DNA of 64,000 bases from positions 1,612,001 to 1,676,000 of the forward strand of contig NZ_CP121467.1 of NCBI RefSeq assembly GCF_029691405.1, in the 5' to 3' direction. Within the stretch, counting starts at the first letter, position 1. Each line of letters starts with the position of its first letter. This DNA comes from Streptococcus sp. D7B5. Lineage in GTDB: Bacteria > Bacillota > Bacilli > Lactobacillales > Streptococcaceae. The notes under the pieces are model-generated. The model had not been told where the DNA came from. It did no database searches and saw only the letters and a program-made list of their open reading frames with translations. The translations under genes and the position numbers were made by a program. Shown piece by piece: positions 24,895 through 34,820 of this stretch.

Positions 24895-27102
24895 ATGATT
24901 GTATTAGAAGAAAAGCTTGCAACCGTTCCCACCTTGTTCGTTGAAAAACGAGATGGTAGACGTGTGGTGTTTGATGTAGACAAGATTGACAAGGCTCTCC
25001 ACAAGGCGGCGGAAAAGGTTATGGACGTTACGCCTCTAGTAGAAAAACGCCTAAATGGTCTAGTTGAAAGAATCGTGACGGAAATTCACAGCCGCTTCCC
25101 TCAAGGTGTCAAGATTTACGAAATTCAAAATGTCGTAGAACATGAACTCCTTGAAGCCAAAGAGTATGCGCTGGCTGAGGAGTATATCACTTATCGGACA
25201 CAAAGGGATTTTGAGCGCTCAAAAGCGACAGATATCAACTTTAGTATCCATAAACTTCTCAATAAAGATCAAGCAGTTGTTAATGAAAATGCTAATAAAG
25301 ACAGCGATGTCTTCAACACCCAACGTGATTTGACAGCAGGGATTGTTGGGAAATCAATCGGGCTACAAATGCTTCCTAAGCACGTAGCTAATGCTCACCA
25401 AAAAGGGGATATCCACTATCATGACTTGGACTACAGCCCCTACACTCCGATGACCAACTGCTGTTTGATTGATTTTAAAGGCATGCTGGAAAATGGTTTT
25501 AAGATTGGAAATGCAGAGGTAGAGAGTCCCAAGTCTATCCAGACTGCGACAGCTCAAATTTCACAAATCATCGCCAATGTTGCTTCTAGCCAGTACGGGG
25601 GTTGCTCAGCTGACCGTATCGATGAAGTCTTGGCTCCGTATGCGGAGAAGAATTACCAAAAACACCTCAAAGATGCGGAAGAGTGGGTCTTGCCTGACAA
25701 ACGGGAAGATTATGCTTGGAAGAAAACCCAAAAAGACATCTACGATGCCATGCAATCTCTCGAGTATGAAATCAACACTCTCTTCACTTCAAATGGCCAA
25801 ACACCTTTTACTTCGCTCGGTTTTGGTCTGGGAACCAATCGTTTTGAGCGTGAAATTCAAAAAGCTATTTTAACCATTCGTATCAAGGGTCTTGGATCAG
25901 AACATCGTACAGCCATCTTCCCTAAACTCATCTTTACGTTGAAAAGAGGCCTTAACTTGGAAGAAGGGACTCCGAACTATGACATCAAACAGTTGGCTCT
26001 CGAGTGTGCAACCAAGCGGATGTACCCTGATGTCTTGTCCTATGATAAGATTATCGAGCTGACAGGTTCTTTCAAGGTTCCTATGGGCTGTCGCTCCTTC
26101 CTCCAAGGCTGGAAAGATGAAAATGGTGTTGAGGTCAATTCAGGTCGGATGAATCTAGGTGTTGTGACGGTCAATCTGCCTCGTATCGCCCTCGAGTCTG
26201 AAGGGGATCTGAATAAGTTTTGGGAAATCTTCAATGAGCGGATGAATATCGCAGAAGATGCTCTGGTTTACCGTGTTGAACGGACCAAGGAAGCAACACC
26301 AGCGAATGCCCCTATCCTCTATCAGTACGGAGCCTTCGGTCGCCGTCTCGGAAAAGAAGAAAGTGTTGACCAACTCTTTAAGAATCGCCGTGCGACAGTT
26401 TCGCTGGGCTACATCGGTTTGTACGAAGTGGCTACAGTCTTCTTTGGAAATAGCTGGGAAAGCAATCCTGAAGCCAAGGAATTCACACTGGATATTATTC
26501 GTGATATGAAACGTCGTGTGGAAGAGTGGTCTGACCAATATGGTTACCATTTCTCTATCTACTCCACACCGTCTGAAAGTCTGACAGACCGCTTCTGTCG
26601 CTTGGATACAGAGAAGTTCGGCTCTATTCCTGACATCACGGACAAGGAATACTACACCAACTCTTTCCACTACGATGTTCGTAAAAATCCAACACCGTTT
26701 GAAAAATTAGACTTTGAGAAAGTTTACCCAGAAGCAGGTGCGTCAGGTGGTTTCATCCATTATTGTGAGTATCCAGTTCTTCAACAAAATCCTAAAGCCT
26801 TGGAAGCTGTTTGGGACTATGCCTATGACCGTGTCGGTTATCTAGGGACCAATACTCCGATTGATCGTTGCTACAAGTGCGACTTTGAAGGGGATTTTGA
26901 ACCAACTGAGCGAGGATTCGCTTGTCCCAACTGTGGCAATAGCGACCCTAAAACAGTAGACGTGGTCAAACGTACGTGTGGTTATCTGGGAAATCCTCAA
27001 GCGCGTCCGATGGTTAATGGACGCCACAAGGAAATCGCTGCGCGTGTCAAACACATGAATGGCTCTACTATCAAAACAGCTGGACATGAAGTAACAAATT
27101 AG
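24895..27102 (+). CDS. nrdD: Anaerobic ribonucleoside-triphosphate reductase
   Basis: Class III reductase, making dNTPs without oxygen by a glycyl radical installed by NrdG. The 735-residue protein has an N-terminal ATP-cone (VEKRDGRRVVFDVDKIDKAL), the catalytic barrel (NCCLIDFKGML, SSQYGGCSADRID), a C-terminal zinc site (CYKCDFEG...CPNCGN) and the glycyl-radical motif RTCGYLG. The start at 24895 has AAAGAG 7 bases upstream; an ATG two codons earlier is the alternative. It leads an operon with a 46-aa gene, a GNAT gene, nrdG and a kinase gene. Confidence 0.96.
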   Translation: MIVLEEKLATVPTLFVEKRDGRRVVFDVDKIDKALHKAAEKVMDVTPLVEKRLNGLVERIVTEIHSRFPQGVKIYEIQNVVEHELLEAKEYALAEEYITYRTQRDFERSKATDINFSIHKLLNKDQAVVNENANKDSDVFNTQRDLTAGIVGKSIGLQMLPKHVANAHQKGDIHYHDLDYSPYTPMTNCCLIDFKGMLENGFKIGNAEVESPKSIQTATAQISQIIANVASSQYGGCSADRIDEVLAPYAEKNYQKHLKDAEEWVLPDKREDYAWKKTQKDIYDAMQSLEYEINTLFTSNGQTPFTSLGFGLGTNRFEREIQKAILTIRIKGLGSEHRTAIFPKLIFTLKRGLNLEEGTPNYDIKQLALECATKRMYPDVLSYDKIIELTGSFKVPMGCRSFLQGWKDENGVEVNSGRMNLGVVTVNLPRIALESEGDLNKFWEIFNERMNIAEDALVYRVERTKEATPANAPILYQYGAFGRRLGKEESVDQLFKNRRATVSLGYIGLYEVATVFFGNSWESNPEAKEFTLDIIRDMKRRVEEWSDQYGYHFSIYSTPSESLTDRFCRLDTEKFGSIPDITDKEYYTNSFHYDVRKNPTPFEKLDFEKVYPEAGASGGFIHYCEYPVLQQNPKALEAVWDYAYDRVGYLGTNTPIDRCYKCDFEGDFEPTERGFACPNCGNSDPKTVDVVKRTCGYLGNPQARPMVNGRHKEIAARVKHMNGSTIKTAGHEVTN

Positions 27103-27113
27103 AAGGAAATGGA

Positions 27114-27254
27114 ATGGGGAAATACCAATTAGACGATAAGGGACGCGCACAAGTGACCCGTTATCACGAGAAACACTCGAAAGGTGGAACAGGTAAAAAA
27201 GAACGCTTGCTCAACCTCAGAGAACAGTTTTTAAACAAGAAAAAGAAAAAATAA
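27114..27254 (+). CDS. Small basic protein in the nrd operon (46 aa)
   Basis: ATG at 27114 with AGAAGGAAATGGA before it, 46 codons. Begins MGKYQLDDKGRAQVTRYHEK and ends in a run of lysines, so strongly basic. No known domain. It sits 11 bases after nrdD, and a similar small gene is remembered at this place in pneumococcus, arguing that it is real and co-expressed with nrdD. Nucleic acid binding is possible from charge only. Confidence 0.7.
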   Translation: MGKYQLDDKGRAQVTRYHEKHSKGGTGKKERLLNLREQFLNKKKKK

Positions 27255-27284
27255 AAGTGAGAGTCTGCTCTCACTTTTCTCTTA
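27254..27284 (+). terminator. Hairpin within the nrd operon
   Basis: AAAAGTGAGAG / CTCTCACTTTT, 11 perfect pairs with a 4-base loop, then TCT. It overlaps the stop codon of the small gene and may reduce read-through into the GNAT and nrdG genes. Confidence 0.7.
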
Positions 27285-27298
27285 GGTGGGAGGGAAAT

Positions 27299-27799
27299 AT
27301 GGAACTACGCAGACCAAGTTTGGAAGATAAAGAAGCGATTTTAGAGATGATGGCAGAGTTTGAACAAGCACAGTCCCCTCACGACGGTGGATTTTGGGAT
27401 GCTGAGAATTTTGTTTATGAAGAGTGGTTAGAAGAAAATCTTCAAGCGGAAGCGGGACTCAATATTCCTGAAAACTGGGTTCCTGCTATCCAGCTGGTTA
27501 GTTTTGACATAGCAGGCCAGGCTCTTGGCTTTCTCAACCTTCGTCTCCGATTAAATGACTACTTACTAGAAAATGGTGGGCATATCGGCTATTCCGTTCG
27601 CCCCTCTGAAAGAGGCAAAGGTTATGCCAAAGAAGCTCTCCGACAAGGCTTGCAAGTCGCCAAGGGAAAGAACATCAAAAAAGCGCTTGTGACCTGTAGC
27701 ACAGAAAACCCTGCTAGTAGAGCAGTGATTGTGGCAAATGGCGGGGTGTTTGAGGATGTTCGCAATGGTGTAGAACGTTACTGGATAGATTTGGAGTAA
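27299..27799 (+). CDS. GNAT family N-acetyltransferase
   Basis: A 166-residue acetyl-CoA-dependent acetyltransferase. The GNAT motif A is GYSVRPSERGKGYAKEALRQ (about residues 98-117), followed by CSTENPASRAVIVANGG, typical of the RimL-like branch. The start at 27299 follows GTGGGAGGG; the upstream in-frame ATG lies in the preceding hairpin. Substrate unknown. The stop is four bases before nrdG, so it is translationally close to the reductase activase. Confidence 0.85.
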   Translation: MELRRPSLEDKEAILEMMAEFEQAQSPHDGGFWDAENFVYEEWLEENLQAEAGLNIPENWVPAIQLVSFDIAGQALGFLNLRLRLNDYLLENGGHIGYSVRPSERGKGYAKEALRQGLQVAKGKNIKKALVTCSTENPASRAVIVANGGVFEDVRNGVERYWIDLE

Positions 27800-27803
27800 A
27801 AGG

Positions 27804-28400
27804 ATGACATGGAATACACCAAAACCAGGTGAATGGAAAAGTGAGGAGCTTAGTAAAGGGCGGATCATTGATTATAAGGCCTTTAACTTTGTCGATGGAG
27901 AAGGTGTGCGAAACTCTCTCTATGTATCAGGTTGCATGTTTCACTGCGAGGGGTGCTATAATGTTGCGACTTGGTCTTTCAACGCAGGCATTCCCTATAC
28001 GGCAGAATTAGAAGAACAAATCATGGAAGACCTTGCCCAACCCTATGTTCAAGGATTGACCCTGCTAGGAGGAGAACCCTTTCTTAATACGGGCATTCTC
28101 TTGCCTCTCGTTAAGCGCATTCGAAAGGAATTACCAGAAAAAGACATCTGGTCCTGGACGGGTTATACTTGGGAAGAAATGATGCTGGAGACTCCAGATA
28201 AACTGGAACTCTTATCATTGATTGACATCCTTGTCGATGGACGGTATGATAAAAGCAAACGCAATCTCATGCTCCAGTTTCGAGGTTCGTCCAATCAACG
28301 GATTATCGATGTGCAAAAATCTCTCAAAAGTGGGCAAGCGGTGATTTGGGACAAGCTTAATGACGGAAAAGAAAGCTATGAACAGGTGAAGAGAGAATGA
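27804..28400 (+). CDS. nrdG: Anaerobic ribonucleotide reductase activating protein
   Basis: Radical SAM enzyme that creates the glycyl radical in NrdD. The 198-residue protein has the iron-sulfur cluster motif Cys44-x3-Cys48-x2-Cys51 (SGCMFHCEGC) and the SAM-binding LLGGEPFL segment. AGTAAAAGG precedes the ATG. Its last codons overlap the start of the next gene by four bases (ATGA), implying coupled translation. Confidence 0.96.
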   Translation: MTWNTPKPGEWKSEELSKGRIIDYKAFNFVDGEGVRNSLYVSGCMFHCEGCYNVATWSFNAGIPYTAELEEQIMEDLAQPYVQGLTLLGGEPFLNTGILLPLVKRIRKELPEKDIWSWTGYTWEEMMLETPDKLELLSLIDILVDGRYDKSKRNLMLQFRGSSNQRIIDVQKSLKSGQAVIWDKLNDGKESYEQVKRE

Positions 28401-29023
28401 AGAAAAAAGACCTGATAGAACAACTGGTTTCAGAGATCGAAACGGGAAAAGTTAGGACACTAGGAATCTACGGTCATGGGGCTTCAGGTAAGTCAACCTT
28501 TGCACAGGAATTATATCAAACCCTAGATTCTACTACAGTAAATTTGCTAGAAACAGATCCCTATATCACCTCGGAACGTCACCTGGTAGTACCAAAGCAA
28601 GCACCAGATCAAAAGGTGACAGCTTGTCTGCCAGTGTCGCATGAACTGGCAAGTTTACAGAGAGATATTCTCGCCTTGCAGGCAGGTATGGATGTCCTGA
28701 CAATCGATGAACCGTGGAAGGCTAGTGAAATCTTGTCTGGAGCAAAGCCAATTCTGATTGTTGAAGGGATGTCTGTGGGCTTTCTACCCGAGAAACTCTT
28801 TGACAAAACCATCTGTTTCTACACGGATGAGGAGACCGAATTAAAGAGGCGCTTAGCTCGAGATACGACTATGAGAAATCGCGATGCATCTTTTGTATTA
28901 GCTAGCCATCAGATGAGACGGGAGCAGTATCTGCGATACTATAGAGAAACCGAGTCTAAAGCGGACATTTTAGTAGATCAATCAGAAGATACATTCAAGG
29001 TCAAAATGACACACATTATATAG
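28397..29023 (+). CDS. Uridine kinase-like P-loop protein
   Basis: A 208-residue P-loop NTPase: Walker A GHGASGKST (about residues 26-34), then LLETDPYI and a Walker B-like ILIVEGMSVG, and an arginine-rich lid (ELKRRLARDTTMRNRD). The fold is that of uridine kinase/phosphoribulokinase proteins, but the exact substrate is not settled by these motifs. It overlaps nrdG by four bases and ends the operon; a link with nucleotide supply is plausible from context. Confidence 0.8.
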   Translation: MKKKDLIEQLVSEIETGKVRTLGIYGHGASGKSTFAQELYQTLDSTTVNLLETDPYITSERHLVVPKQAPDQKVTACLPVSHELASLQRDILALQAGMDVLTIDEPWKASEILSGAKPILIVEGMSVGFLPEKLFDKTICFYTDEETELKRRLARDTTMRNRDASFVLASHQMRREQYLRYYRETESKADILVDQSEDTFKVKMTHII

Positions 29024-29115
29024 AAGAAAAGGTAGTTTTTTATAGATATAAATCCGTAATCTTGGAAAGATGAAAAGAGAAAACAGTTTCATCCTAAAAA
29101 AACGAAAAAAAGCTC

Positions 29116-29153
29116 ACAAATCCCTTGCAATCGCAGGGGCTTTGTGTTATTCT
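29116..29153 (+). promoter_or_regulatory. Promoter of the S10 ribosomal operon, inside a hairpin
   Basis: TTGCAA (29125-29130), 17-base spacer, TATTCT (29148-29153). The -35 and spacer lie inside an inverted repeat (CACAAA...CCC...TGC / GCA...GGG...TTTGTG, 29116-29147), which may be the terminator stem of the preceding operon. Confidence 0.7.
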
Positions 29154-29159
29154 ATTATG

Positions 29160-29288
29160 GTGCTGTAAATTACAGCCTTAGCTTTGATGCAAGAGGTTGC
29201 GACACGCTCGGTTGCATTGCCACGCAACGCGCGTCGGTTTTCTTGTGGAGCTAGCCTATTATCTTAAATAGACGAAAAGGAGAAAAAG
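29160..29288 (+). promoter_or_regulatory. Structured 5' leader of the S10 operon
   Basis: About 130 bases of untranslated leader with G/C-rich pairing segments unlike the A/T-rich surroundings (for example GTTGCGAC... and the later GCAACGCGCG stretch, plus a CTAGCC block) before the rpsJ ribosome-binding site. Leaders like this often bind a ribosomal protein for feedback control; which protein is not known from sequence. Confidence 0.45.
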
Positions 29289-29597
29289 ATGGCAAACAAA
29301 AAAATCCGTATCCGTTTGAAAGCATACGAACACCGTACGCTTGACACAGCGGCTGCAAAAATCGTAGAATCAGCTACTCGTACAGGTGCACAAGTTGCGG
29401 GTCCAATCCCACTTCCAACTGAACGTAGCCTCTACACAATCATTCGTGCGACTCACAAATACAAAGACTCTCGCGAACAATTTGAAATGCGTACACACAA
29501 ACGTTTGATCGATATCGTTAACCCAACTCAAAAAACAGTTGATGCGTTGATGAAATTGGATCTTCCAAGTGGTGTAAACGTAGAAATCAAGCTTTAA
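29289..29597 (+). CDS. rpsJ: 30S ribosomal protein S10
   Basis: 102 residues, the standard length; begins [19 protein letters not shown] and contains [16 protein letters not shown] and [14 protein letters not shown]10 is part of the 30S head and, as NusE, of transcription antitermination. First gene of the S10 operon, with AAAAGGAGAAAAAG before ATG. Confidence 0.98.
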
Positions 29598-29679
29598 TCC
29601 AAAGCTTGAAACCTTGAGCATGAAAAACGCTCGTTAAAAACTTTTTGAATAAAAAATATAGAAAAGGAACTATTTTCTC

Positions 29680-30306
29680 ATGACAAAAGGAATCTTAGGG
29701 AAAAAAGTGGGAATGACTCAAATCTTCACTGAAGCTGGCGAATTGATCCCTGTAACAGTTATTGAAGCAACTCCAAACGTTGTTCTTCAAGTTAAAACTG
29801 TAGAAACAGACGGATATAACGCTATCCAAGTTGGTTTCGATGACAAACGCGAAGTATTGAGCAACAAACCTGCTAAAGGACATGTAGCGAAAGCTAACAC
29901 GGCTCCTAAGCGCTTCATTCGTGAATTCAAAAACGTTGAAGGCTTGGAAGTTGGTGCTGAAATCACAGTTGAAACATTCGCAGCTGGAGACGTTGTTGAC
30001 GTAACTGGTACTTCTAAAGGTAAAGGTTTCCAAGGTGTTATCAAACGCCACGGACAATCACGTGGACCAATGGCTCACGGTTCTCGTTACCACCGTCGTC
30101 CAGGTTCTATGGGACCTGTTGCACCTAACCGCGTGTTCAAAGGTAAAAACCTTGCAGGACGTATGGGTGGCGACCGCGTAACAATTCAAAACCTTGAAGT
30201 TGTACAAGTTGTTCCAGAAAAGAACGTTATCCTTATCAAAGGTAACGTACCAGGTGCTAAGAAATCTCTTATCACTATCAAATCAGCAGTTAAAGCTGGT
30301 AAATAA
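29680..30306 (+). CDS. rplC: 50S ribosomal protein L3
   Basis: 208 residues; [16 protein letters not shown] start and the conserved [23 protein letters not shown] loop that reaches toward the peptidyl transferase centre. An early assembly protein of 23S domain VI. It follows rpsJ after 82 bases and precedes rplD by 24. Confidence 0.98.
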
Positions 30307-30330
30307 TAAAGAAAGGGGAAATCAGTCACA

Positions 30331-30954
30331 ATGGCAAACGTAACATTATTTGACCAAACTGGTAAAGAAGCTGGCCAAGTTGTTCTTAACGATGCAGTAT
30401 TTGGTATCGAACCAAATGAATCAGTTGTGTTTGATGTGATCATCAGCCAACGCGCAAGTCTTCGTCAAGGAACACACGCTGTTAAAAACCGCTCTGCAGT
30501 ATCAGGTGGTGGACGCAAACCATGGCGTCAAAAAGGAACTGGACGTGCTCGTCAAGGTTCTATCCGCTCACCACAATGGCGTGGTGGTGGTGTTGTCTTC
30601 GGGCCAACTCCACGTTCATACGGCTACAAACTTCCACAAAAAGTTCGTCGCCTAGCTCTTAAATCAGTTTACTCTGAAAAAGTTGCTGAAAACAAATTCG
30701 TAGCTGTAGACGCTCTTTCATTTACAGCTCCAAAAACTGCTGAATTTGCAAAAGTTCTTGCAGCATTGAGCATCGATTCAAAAGTTCTTGTTATCCTTGA
30801 AGAAGGAAATGAATTCGCAGCTCTTTCAGCTCGTAACCTTCCAAACGTGAAAGTTGCAACTGCTACAACTGCAAGTGTTCTTGACATCGCAAATAGCGAC
30901 AAACTTCTTGTCACACAAGCAGCTATCTCTAAAATCGAGGAGGTTCTTGCATAA
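30331..30954 (+). CDS. rplD: 50S ribosomal protein L4
   Basis: 207 residues; the extended loop that lines the peptide exit tunnel reads [20 protein letters not shown], the region where macrolide-resistance changes map; the GTG triplet in [10 protein letters not shown] is unaltered. The C-terminal globular domain is complete. Its stop overlaps the rplW start (TAATG), indicating coupled translation. Confidence 0.98.
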
Positions 30955-31250
30955 TGAATTTGTATGATGTTATCAAAAAACCTGTTATCACTGAAAGCTC
31001 AATGGCTCAACTTGAAGCAGGGAAATATGTATTTGAAGTTGACACTCGTGCACACAAACTTTTGATCAAGCAAGCTGTTGAAGCTGCTTTCGAAGGTGTT
31101 AAAGTTGCCAACGTTAACACAATCAACGTAAAACCAAAAGCTAAACGTGTTGGACGTTACACTGGTTTTACTAACAAAACTAAAAAAGCTATCATCACAC
31201 TTACAGCTGATTCAAAAGCAATCGAGTTGTTTGCTGCTGAAGCTGAATAA
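30954..31250 (+). CDS. rplW: 50S ribosomal protein L23
   Basis: 98 residues; [16 protein letters not shown] start and [23 protein letters not shown]23 lies at the tunnel exit and docks trigger factor and SRP. Start overlaps the rplD stop. Confidence 0.98.
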
Positions 31251-31267
31251 TCTAAGGAGGAAATATC

Positions 31268-32101
31268 GTGGGAATTCGTGTTTATAAACCAACAACAAAC
31301 GGTCGCCGTAATATGACTTCTTTGGATTTCGCTGAAATCACAACAAGCACTCCTGAAAAATCATTGCTTGTTGCTTTGAAGAGCAAGGCTGGTCGTAACA
31401 ACAACGGTCGTATCACTGTTCGTCACCAAGGTGGTGGACACAAACGTTTCTACCGTTTGGTTGACTTCAAACGTAACAAAGACAACGTTGAAGCTGTTGT
31501 TAAAACAATCGAGTACGATCCAAACCGTTCTGCAAACATCGCCCTTGTACACTACACTGACGGTGTGAAAGCATACATCATCGCTCCAAAAGGTCTTGAA
31601 GTTGGTCAACGTATCGTTTCAGGTCCAGAAGCAGATATCAAAGTCGGAAACGCACTTCCACTTGCTAACATCCCAGTTGGTACTTTGATCCACAACATCG
31701 AGTTGAAACCAGGTCGTGGTGGAGAATTGGTACGTGCAGCTGGAGCTTCTGCTCAAGTATTGGGTCAAGAAGGTAAATATGTTCTTGTTCGTCTTCAATC
31801 TGGCGAAGTACGTATGATTCTTGGAACTTGTCGTGCAACAGTTGGTGTTGTCGGAAACGAACAACATGGACTTGTGAACCTTGGTAAAGCAGGACGTAGC
31901 CGTTGGAAAGGTATCCGCCCAACAGTTCGTGGTTCTGTAATGAACCCTAACGATCACCCACACGGTGGTGGTGAAGGTAAAGCACCAGTTGGTCGTAAAG
32001 CGCCATCTACTCCATGGGGCAAACCTGCTCTTGGTCTTAAAACTCGTAACAAGAAAGCGAAATCTGACAAACTTATCGTTCGTCGTCGCAACGAGAAATA
32101 A
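31268..32101 (+). CDS. rplB: 50S ribosomal protein L2
   Basis: 277 residues, normal length; ATCGTG context with a GTG start after AAGGAGGAAAT. Contains [19 protein letters not shown] and the C-terminal [15 protein letters not shown] motif with the conserved histidine near the peptidyl transferase centre. Confidence 0.98.
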   Translation: MGIRVYKPTTNGRRNMTSLDFAEITTSTPEKSLLVALKSKAGRNNNGRITVRHQGGGHKRFYRLVDFKRNKDNVEAVVKTIEYDPNRSANIALVHYTDGVKAYIIAPKGLEVGQRIVSGPEADIKVGNALPLANIPVGTLIHNIELKPGRGGELVRAAGASAQVLGQEGKYVLVRLQSGEVRMILGTCRATVGVVGNEQHGLVNLGKAGRSRWKGIRPTVRGSVMNPNDHPHGGGEGKAPVGRKAPSTPWGKPALGLKTRNKKAKSDKLIVRRRNEK

Positions 32102-32204
32102 TAGTAAACTAGTCGCCTAAGCAACTAGGAAATCCGCCAGCTCGGTAGCGCTCCATGTGAGCGCAAGCCGCTGTGGTACAACATTTAAAGGAGAAAATAT
32201 AAAA
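32102..32204 (+). promoter_or_regulatory. Structured spacer rplB-rpsS
   Basis: 103 bases with several G/C-rich hairpins, including AGCGCTC/GAGCGC around CATGT and CTAGT/ACTAG. It opens with AAACTAGTC-G-CCTA, a block repeated in the rplN-rplX spacer. Likely a processing or translation-control structure. Confidence 0.45.
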
Positions 32205-32486
32205 ATGGGACGCAGTCTTAAAAAAGGACCTTTCGTCGATGAGCATTTGATGAAAAAAGTTGAAGCTCAAGCTAACGACGAAAAGAAAAAAGTTATCAAA
32301 ACTTGGTCACGTCGTTCGACGATCTTCCCAAGTTTCATTGGTTACACTATTGCAGTTTATGACGGACGTAAACACGTACCTGTTTACATCCAAGAGGACA
32401 TGGTAGGTCACAAACTTGGTGAATTTGCACCAACTCGTACTTACAAAGGTCACGCTGCAGACGACAAGAAAACACGTAGAAAATAA
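32205..32486 (+). CDS. rpsS: 30S ribosomal protein S19
   Basis: 93 residues from [15 protein letters not shown], the usual start, with AAAGGAGAAAATAT ahead of it; the upstream in-frame codons belong to the spacer. Contains [25 protein letters not shown]. Located in the 30S head with S13. Confidence 0.97.
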
Positions 32487-32497
32487 GGAGAACATAA

Positions 32498-32842
32498 ATG
32501 GCAGAAATTACTTCAGCTAAAGCAATGGCTCGTACAGTACGTGTTTCACCTCGTAAATCACGTCTTGTTCTTGACAACATCCGTGGTAAAAGCGTAGCCG
32601 ATGCTATTGCAATCTTGACATTCACACCAAACAAAGCTGCTGAAATCATCTTGAAAGTCTTGAATTCAGCTGTAGCTAACGCTGAAAACAACTTTGGTTT
32701 GGACAAAGCTAACTTGGTAGTATCTGAAGCATTCGCAAACGAAGGACCAACTATGAAACGTTTCCGTCCACGTGCGAAAGGTTCAGCTTCACCAATCAAC
32801 AAACGTACAGCTCACATCACTGTGGCTGTTGCAGAAAAATAA
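32498..32842 (+). CDS. rplV: 50S ribosomal protein L22
   Basis: 114 residues; the beta-hairpin tip that narrows the exit tunnel is present ([19 protein letters not shown]), the site where macrolide-resistance insertions occur, and its length looks ordinary. AAGGAGAACATAA precedes the ATG; 12 bases to rpsC. Confidence 0.97.
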   Translation: MAEITSAKAMARTVRVSPRKSRLVLDNIRGKSVADAIAILTFTPNKAAEIILKVLNSAVANAENNFGLDKANLVVSEAFANEGPTMKRFRPRAKGSASPINKRTAHITVAVAEK

Positions 32843-32854
32843 GGAGGTAACATC

Positions 32855-33508
32855 GTGGGTCAAAAAGTACATCCAATTGGTATGCGTGTCGGCATCATCC
32901 GTGATTGGGATGCCAAATGGTATGCTGAAAAAGAATACGCGGATTACCTTCATGAAGATCTTGCAATCCGTAAATTCGTTCAAAAAGAACTTGCTGACGC
33001 AGCAGTTTCAACTATCGAAATTGAACGCGCAGTAAACAAAGTTAACGTTTCACTTCACACTGCTAAACCAGGTATGGTTATCGGTAAAGGTGGTGCTAAC
33101 GTTGATGCACTCCGTGCAAAACTTAACAAATTGACTGGAAAACAAGTACACATCAACATCATCGAAATCAAACAACCTGATTTGGATGCTCACCTTGTAG
33201 GTGAAGGAATTGCTCGTCAATTGGAGCAACGTGTTGCTTTCCGTCGTGCACAAAAACAAGCAATCCAACGTGCAATGCGTGCTGGAGCTAAAGGAATCAA
33301 AACTCAAGTATCAGGTCGTTTGAACGGTGCAGATATCGCCCGTGCTGAAGGATACTCTGAAGGAACTGTTCCACTTCACACACTTCGTGCAGATATCGAT
33401 TACGCTTGGGAAGAAGCAGATACTACATACGGTAAACTTGGTGTTAAAGTATGGATCTACCGTGGTGAAGTTCTTCCAGCTCGTAAAAACACTAAAGGAG
33501 GTAAATAA
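32855..33508 (+). CDS. rpsC: 30S ribosomal protein S3
   Basis: 217 residues; GTG start after AAGGAGGTAACATC, protein begins (M)[19 protein letters not shown] domain with the GKGG loop ([12 protein letters not shown]), and the C-terminal domain that contributes to mRNA unwinding at the 30S entry. Confidence 0.98.
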
Positions 33509-33511
33509 CCA

Positions 33512-33925
33512 ATGTTAGTACCTAAACGTGTTAAACACCGTCGTGAATTCCGTGGAAAAATGCGCGGTGAAGCAAAAGGTGGAAAAGAAGTAGCATTCGG
33601 TGAATACGGTCTTCAAGCCACAACTAGCCACTGGATCACTAACCGCCAAATCGAAGCTGCTCGTATCGCCATGACTCGTTACATGAAACGTGGTGGTAAA
33701 GTTTGGATTAAAATCTTCCCACACAAATCATACACTGCTAAAGCTATCGGTGTGCGTATGGGATCTGGTAAAGGGGCACCTGAAGGTTGGGTAGCACCAG
33801 TTAAACGTGGTAAAGTGATGTTCGAAATCGCTGGTGTATCTGAAGAAATCGCTCGCGAAGCGCTTCGTCTTGCAAGCCACAAATTGCCAGTTAAATGTAA
33901 ATTCGTAAAACGTGAAGCAGAATAA
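33512..33925 (+). CDS. rplP: 50S ribosomal protein L16
   Basis: 137 residues; [19 protein letters not shown] start and [18 protein letters not shown] near the A-site tRNA. It begins 3 bases after rpsC, with its AAAGGAGG site inside the rpsC end. Confidence 0.98.
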   Translation: MLVPKRVKHRREFRGKMRGEAKGGKEVAFGEYGLQATTSHWITNRQIEAARIAMTRYMKRGGKVWIKIFPHKSYTAKAIGVRMGSGKGAPEGWVAPVKRGKVMFEIAGVSEEIAREALRLASHKLPVKCKFVKREAE

Positions 33926-33934
33926 GGAGAAGGC

Positions 33935-34141
33935 ATGAAACTTAATGAAGTAAAAGAATTTGTTAAAGAACTTCGTGGTCTTTCTCAAGAAGAACTCGCG
34001 AAGCGCGAAAACGAATTGAAAAAAGAATTGTTTGAACTTCGTTTCCAAGCTGCTACTGGTCAATTGGAACAAACAGCTCGCTTGAAAGAAGTTAAAAAAC
34101 AAATCGCTCGTATCAAAACAGTTCAATCTGAAGCGAAATAA
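33935..34141 (+). CDS. rpmC: 50S ribosomal protein L29
   Basis: 68 residues, two long helices ([35 protein letters not shown]). L29 sits beside L23 at the tunnel exit. TAAGGAGAAGGC precedes the ATG. Confidence 0.97.
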
Positions 34142-34165
34142 TAGACTAGGGAAGGAGAAATTTCA

Positions 34166-34426
34166 ATGGAACGCAATAATCGTAAAGTTCTTGTTGGACG
34201 TGTTGTATCTGACAAAATGGACAAGACAATCACAGTTGTAGTTGAAACAAAACGTAACCACCCAGTCTATGGTAAACGTATTAACTACTCTAAGAAATAC
34301 AAAGCACATGATGAAAACAATGTTGCCAAAGAAGGCGATATCGTACGTATCATGGAAACTCGTCCGCTTTCAGCTACAAAACGTTTCCGTCTTGTAGAAG
34401 TTGTTGAAGAAGCGGTCATCATCTAA
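34166..34426 (+). CDS. rpsQ: 30S ribosomal protein S17
   Basis: 86 residues; begins [20 protein letters not shown], with the OB-fold block [19 protein letters not shown]. Primary 16S binder. GAAGGAGAAATTTCA precedes the ATG. Confidence 0.97.
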
Positions 34427-34451
34427 TCAAACCTGAAAGGAGAAAACTGAA

Positions 34452-34820
34452 ATGATTCAAACAGAAACTCGTTTGAAAGTCGCAGACAACAGCGGTGCGC
34501 GCGAAATCTTGACTATCAAAGTTCTTGGTGGTTCAGGACGTAAATTTGCAAACATCGGTGATGTTATCGTGGCATCTGTAAAACAAGCTACTCCTGGTGG
34601 TGCGGTTAAAAAAGGTGACGTTGTAAAAGCTGTTATCGTTCGTACTAAATCAGGTGCTCGTCGTGCTGATGGTTCATACATCAAATTTGACGAAAACGCA
34701 GCAGTTATCATCCGTGAAGACAAAACTCCTCGCGGAACACGTATCTTTGGCCCAGTTGCACGTGAATTGCGTGAAGGTGGCTTCATGAAGATCGTGTCAC
34801 TTGCTCCAGAAGTACTTTAA
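34452..34820 (+). CDS. rplN: 50S ribosomal protein L14
   Basis: 122 residues, exact family length; [19 protein letters not shown] and [23 protein letters not shown]. At the subunit interface; docking site for silencing factor RsfS. Confidence 0.98.
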   Translation: MIQTETRLKVADNSGAREILTIKVLGGSGRKFANIGDVIVASVKQATPGGAVKKGDVVKAVIVRTKSGARRADGSYIKFDENAAVIIREDKTPRGTRIFGPVARELREGGFMKIVSLAPEVL

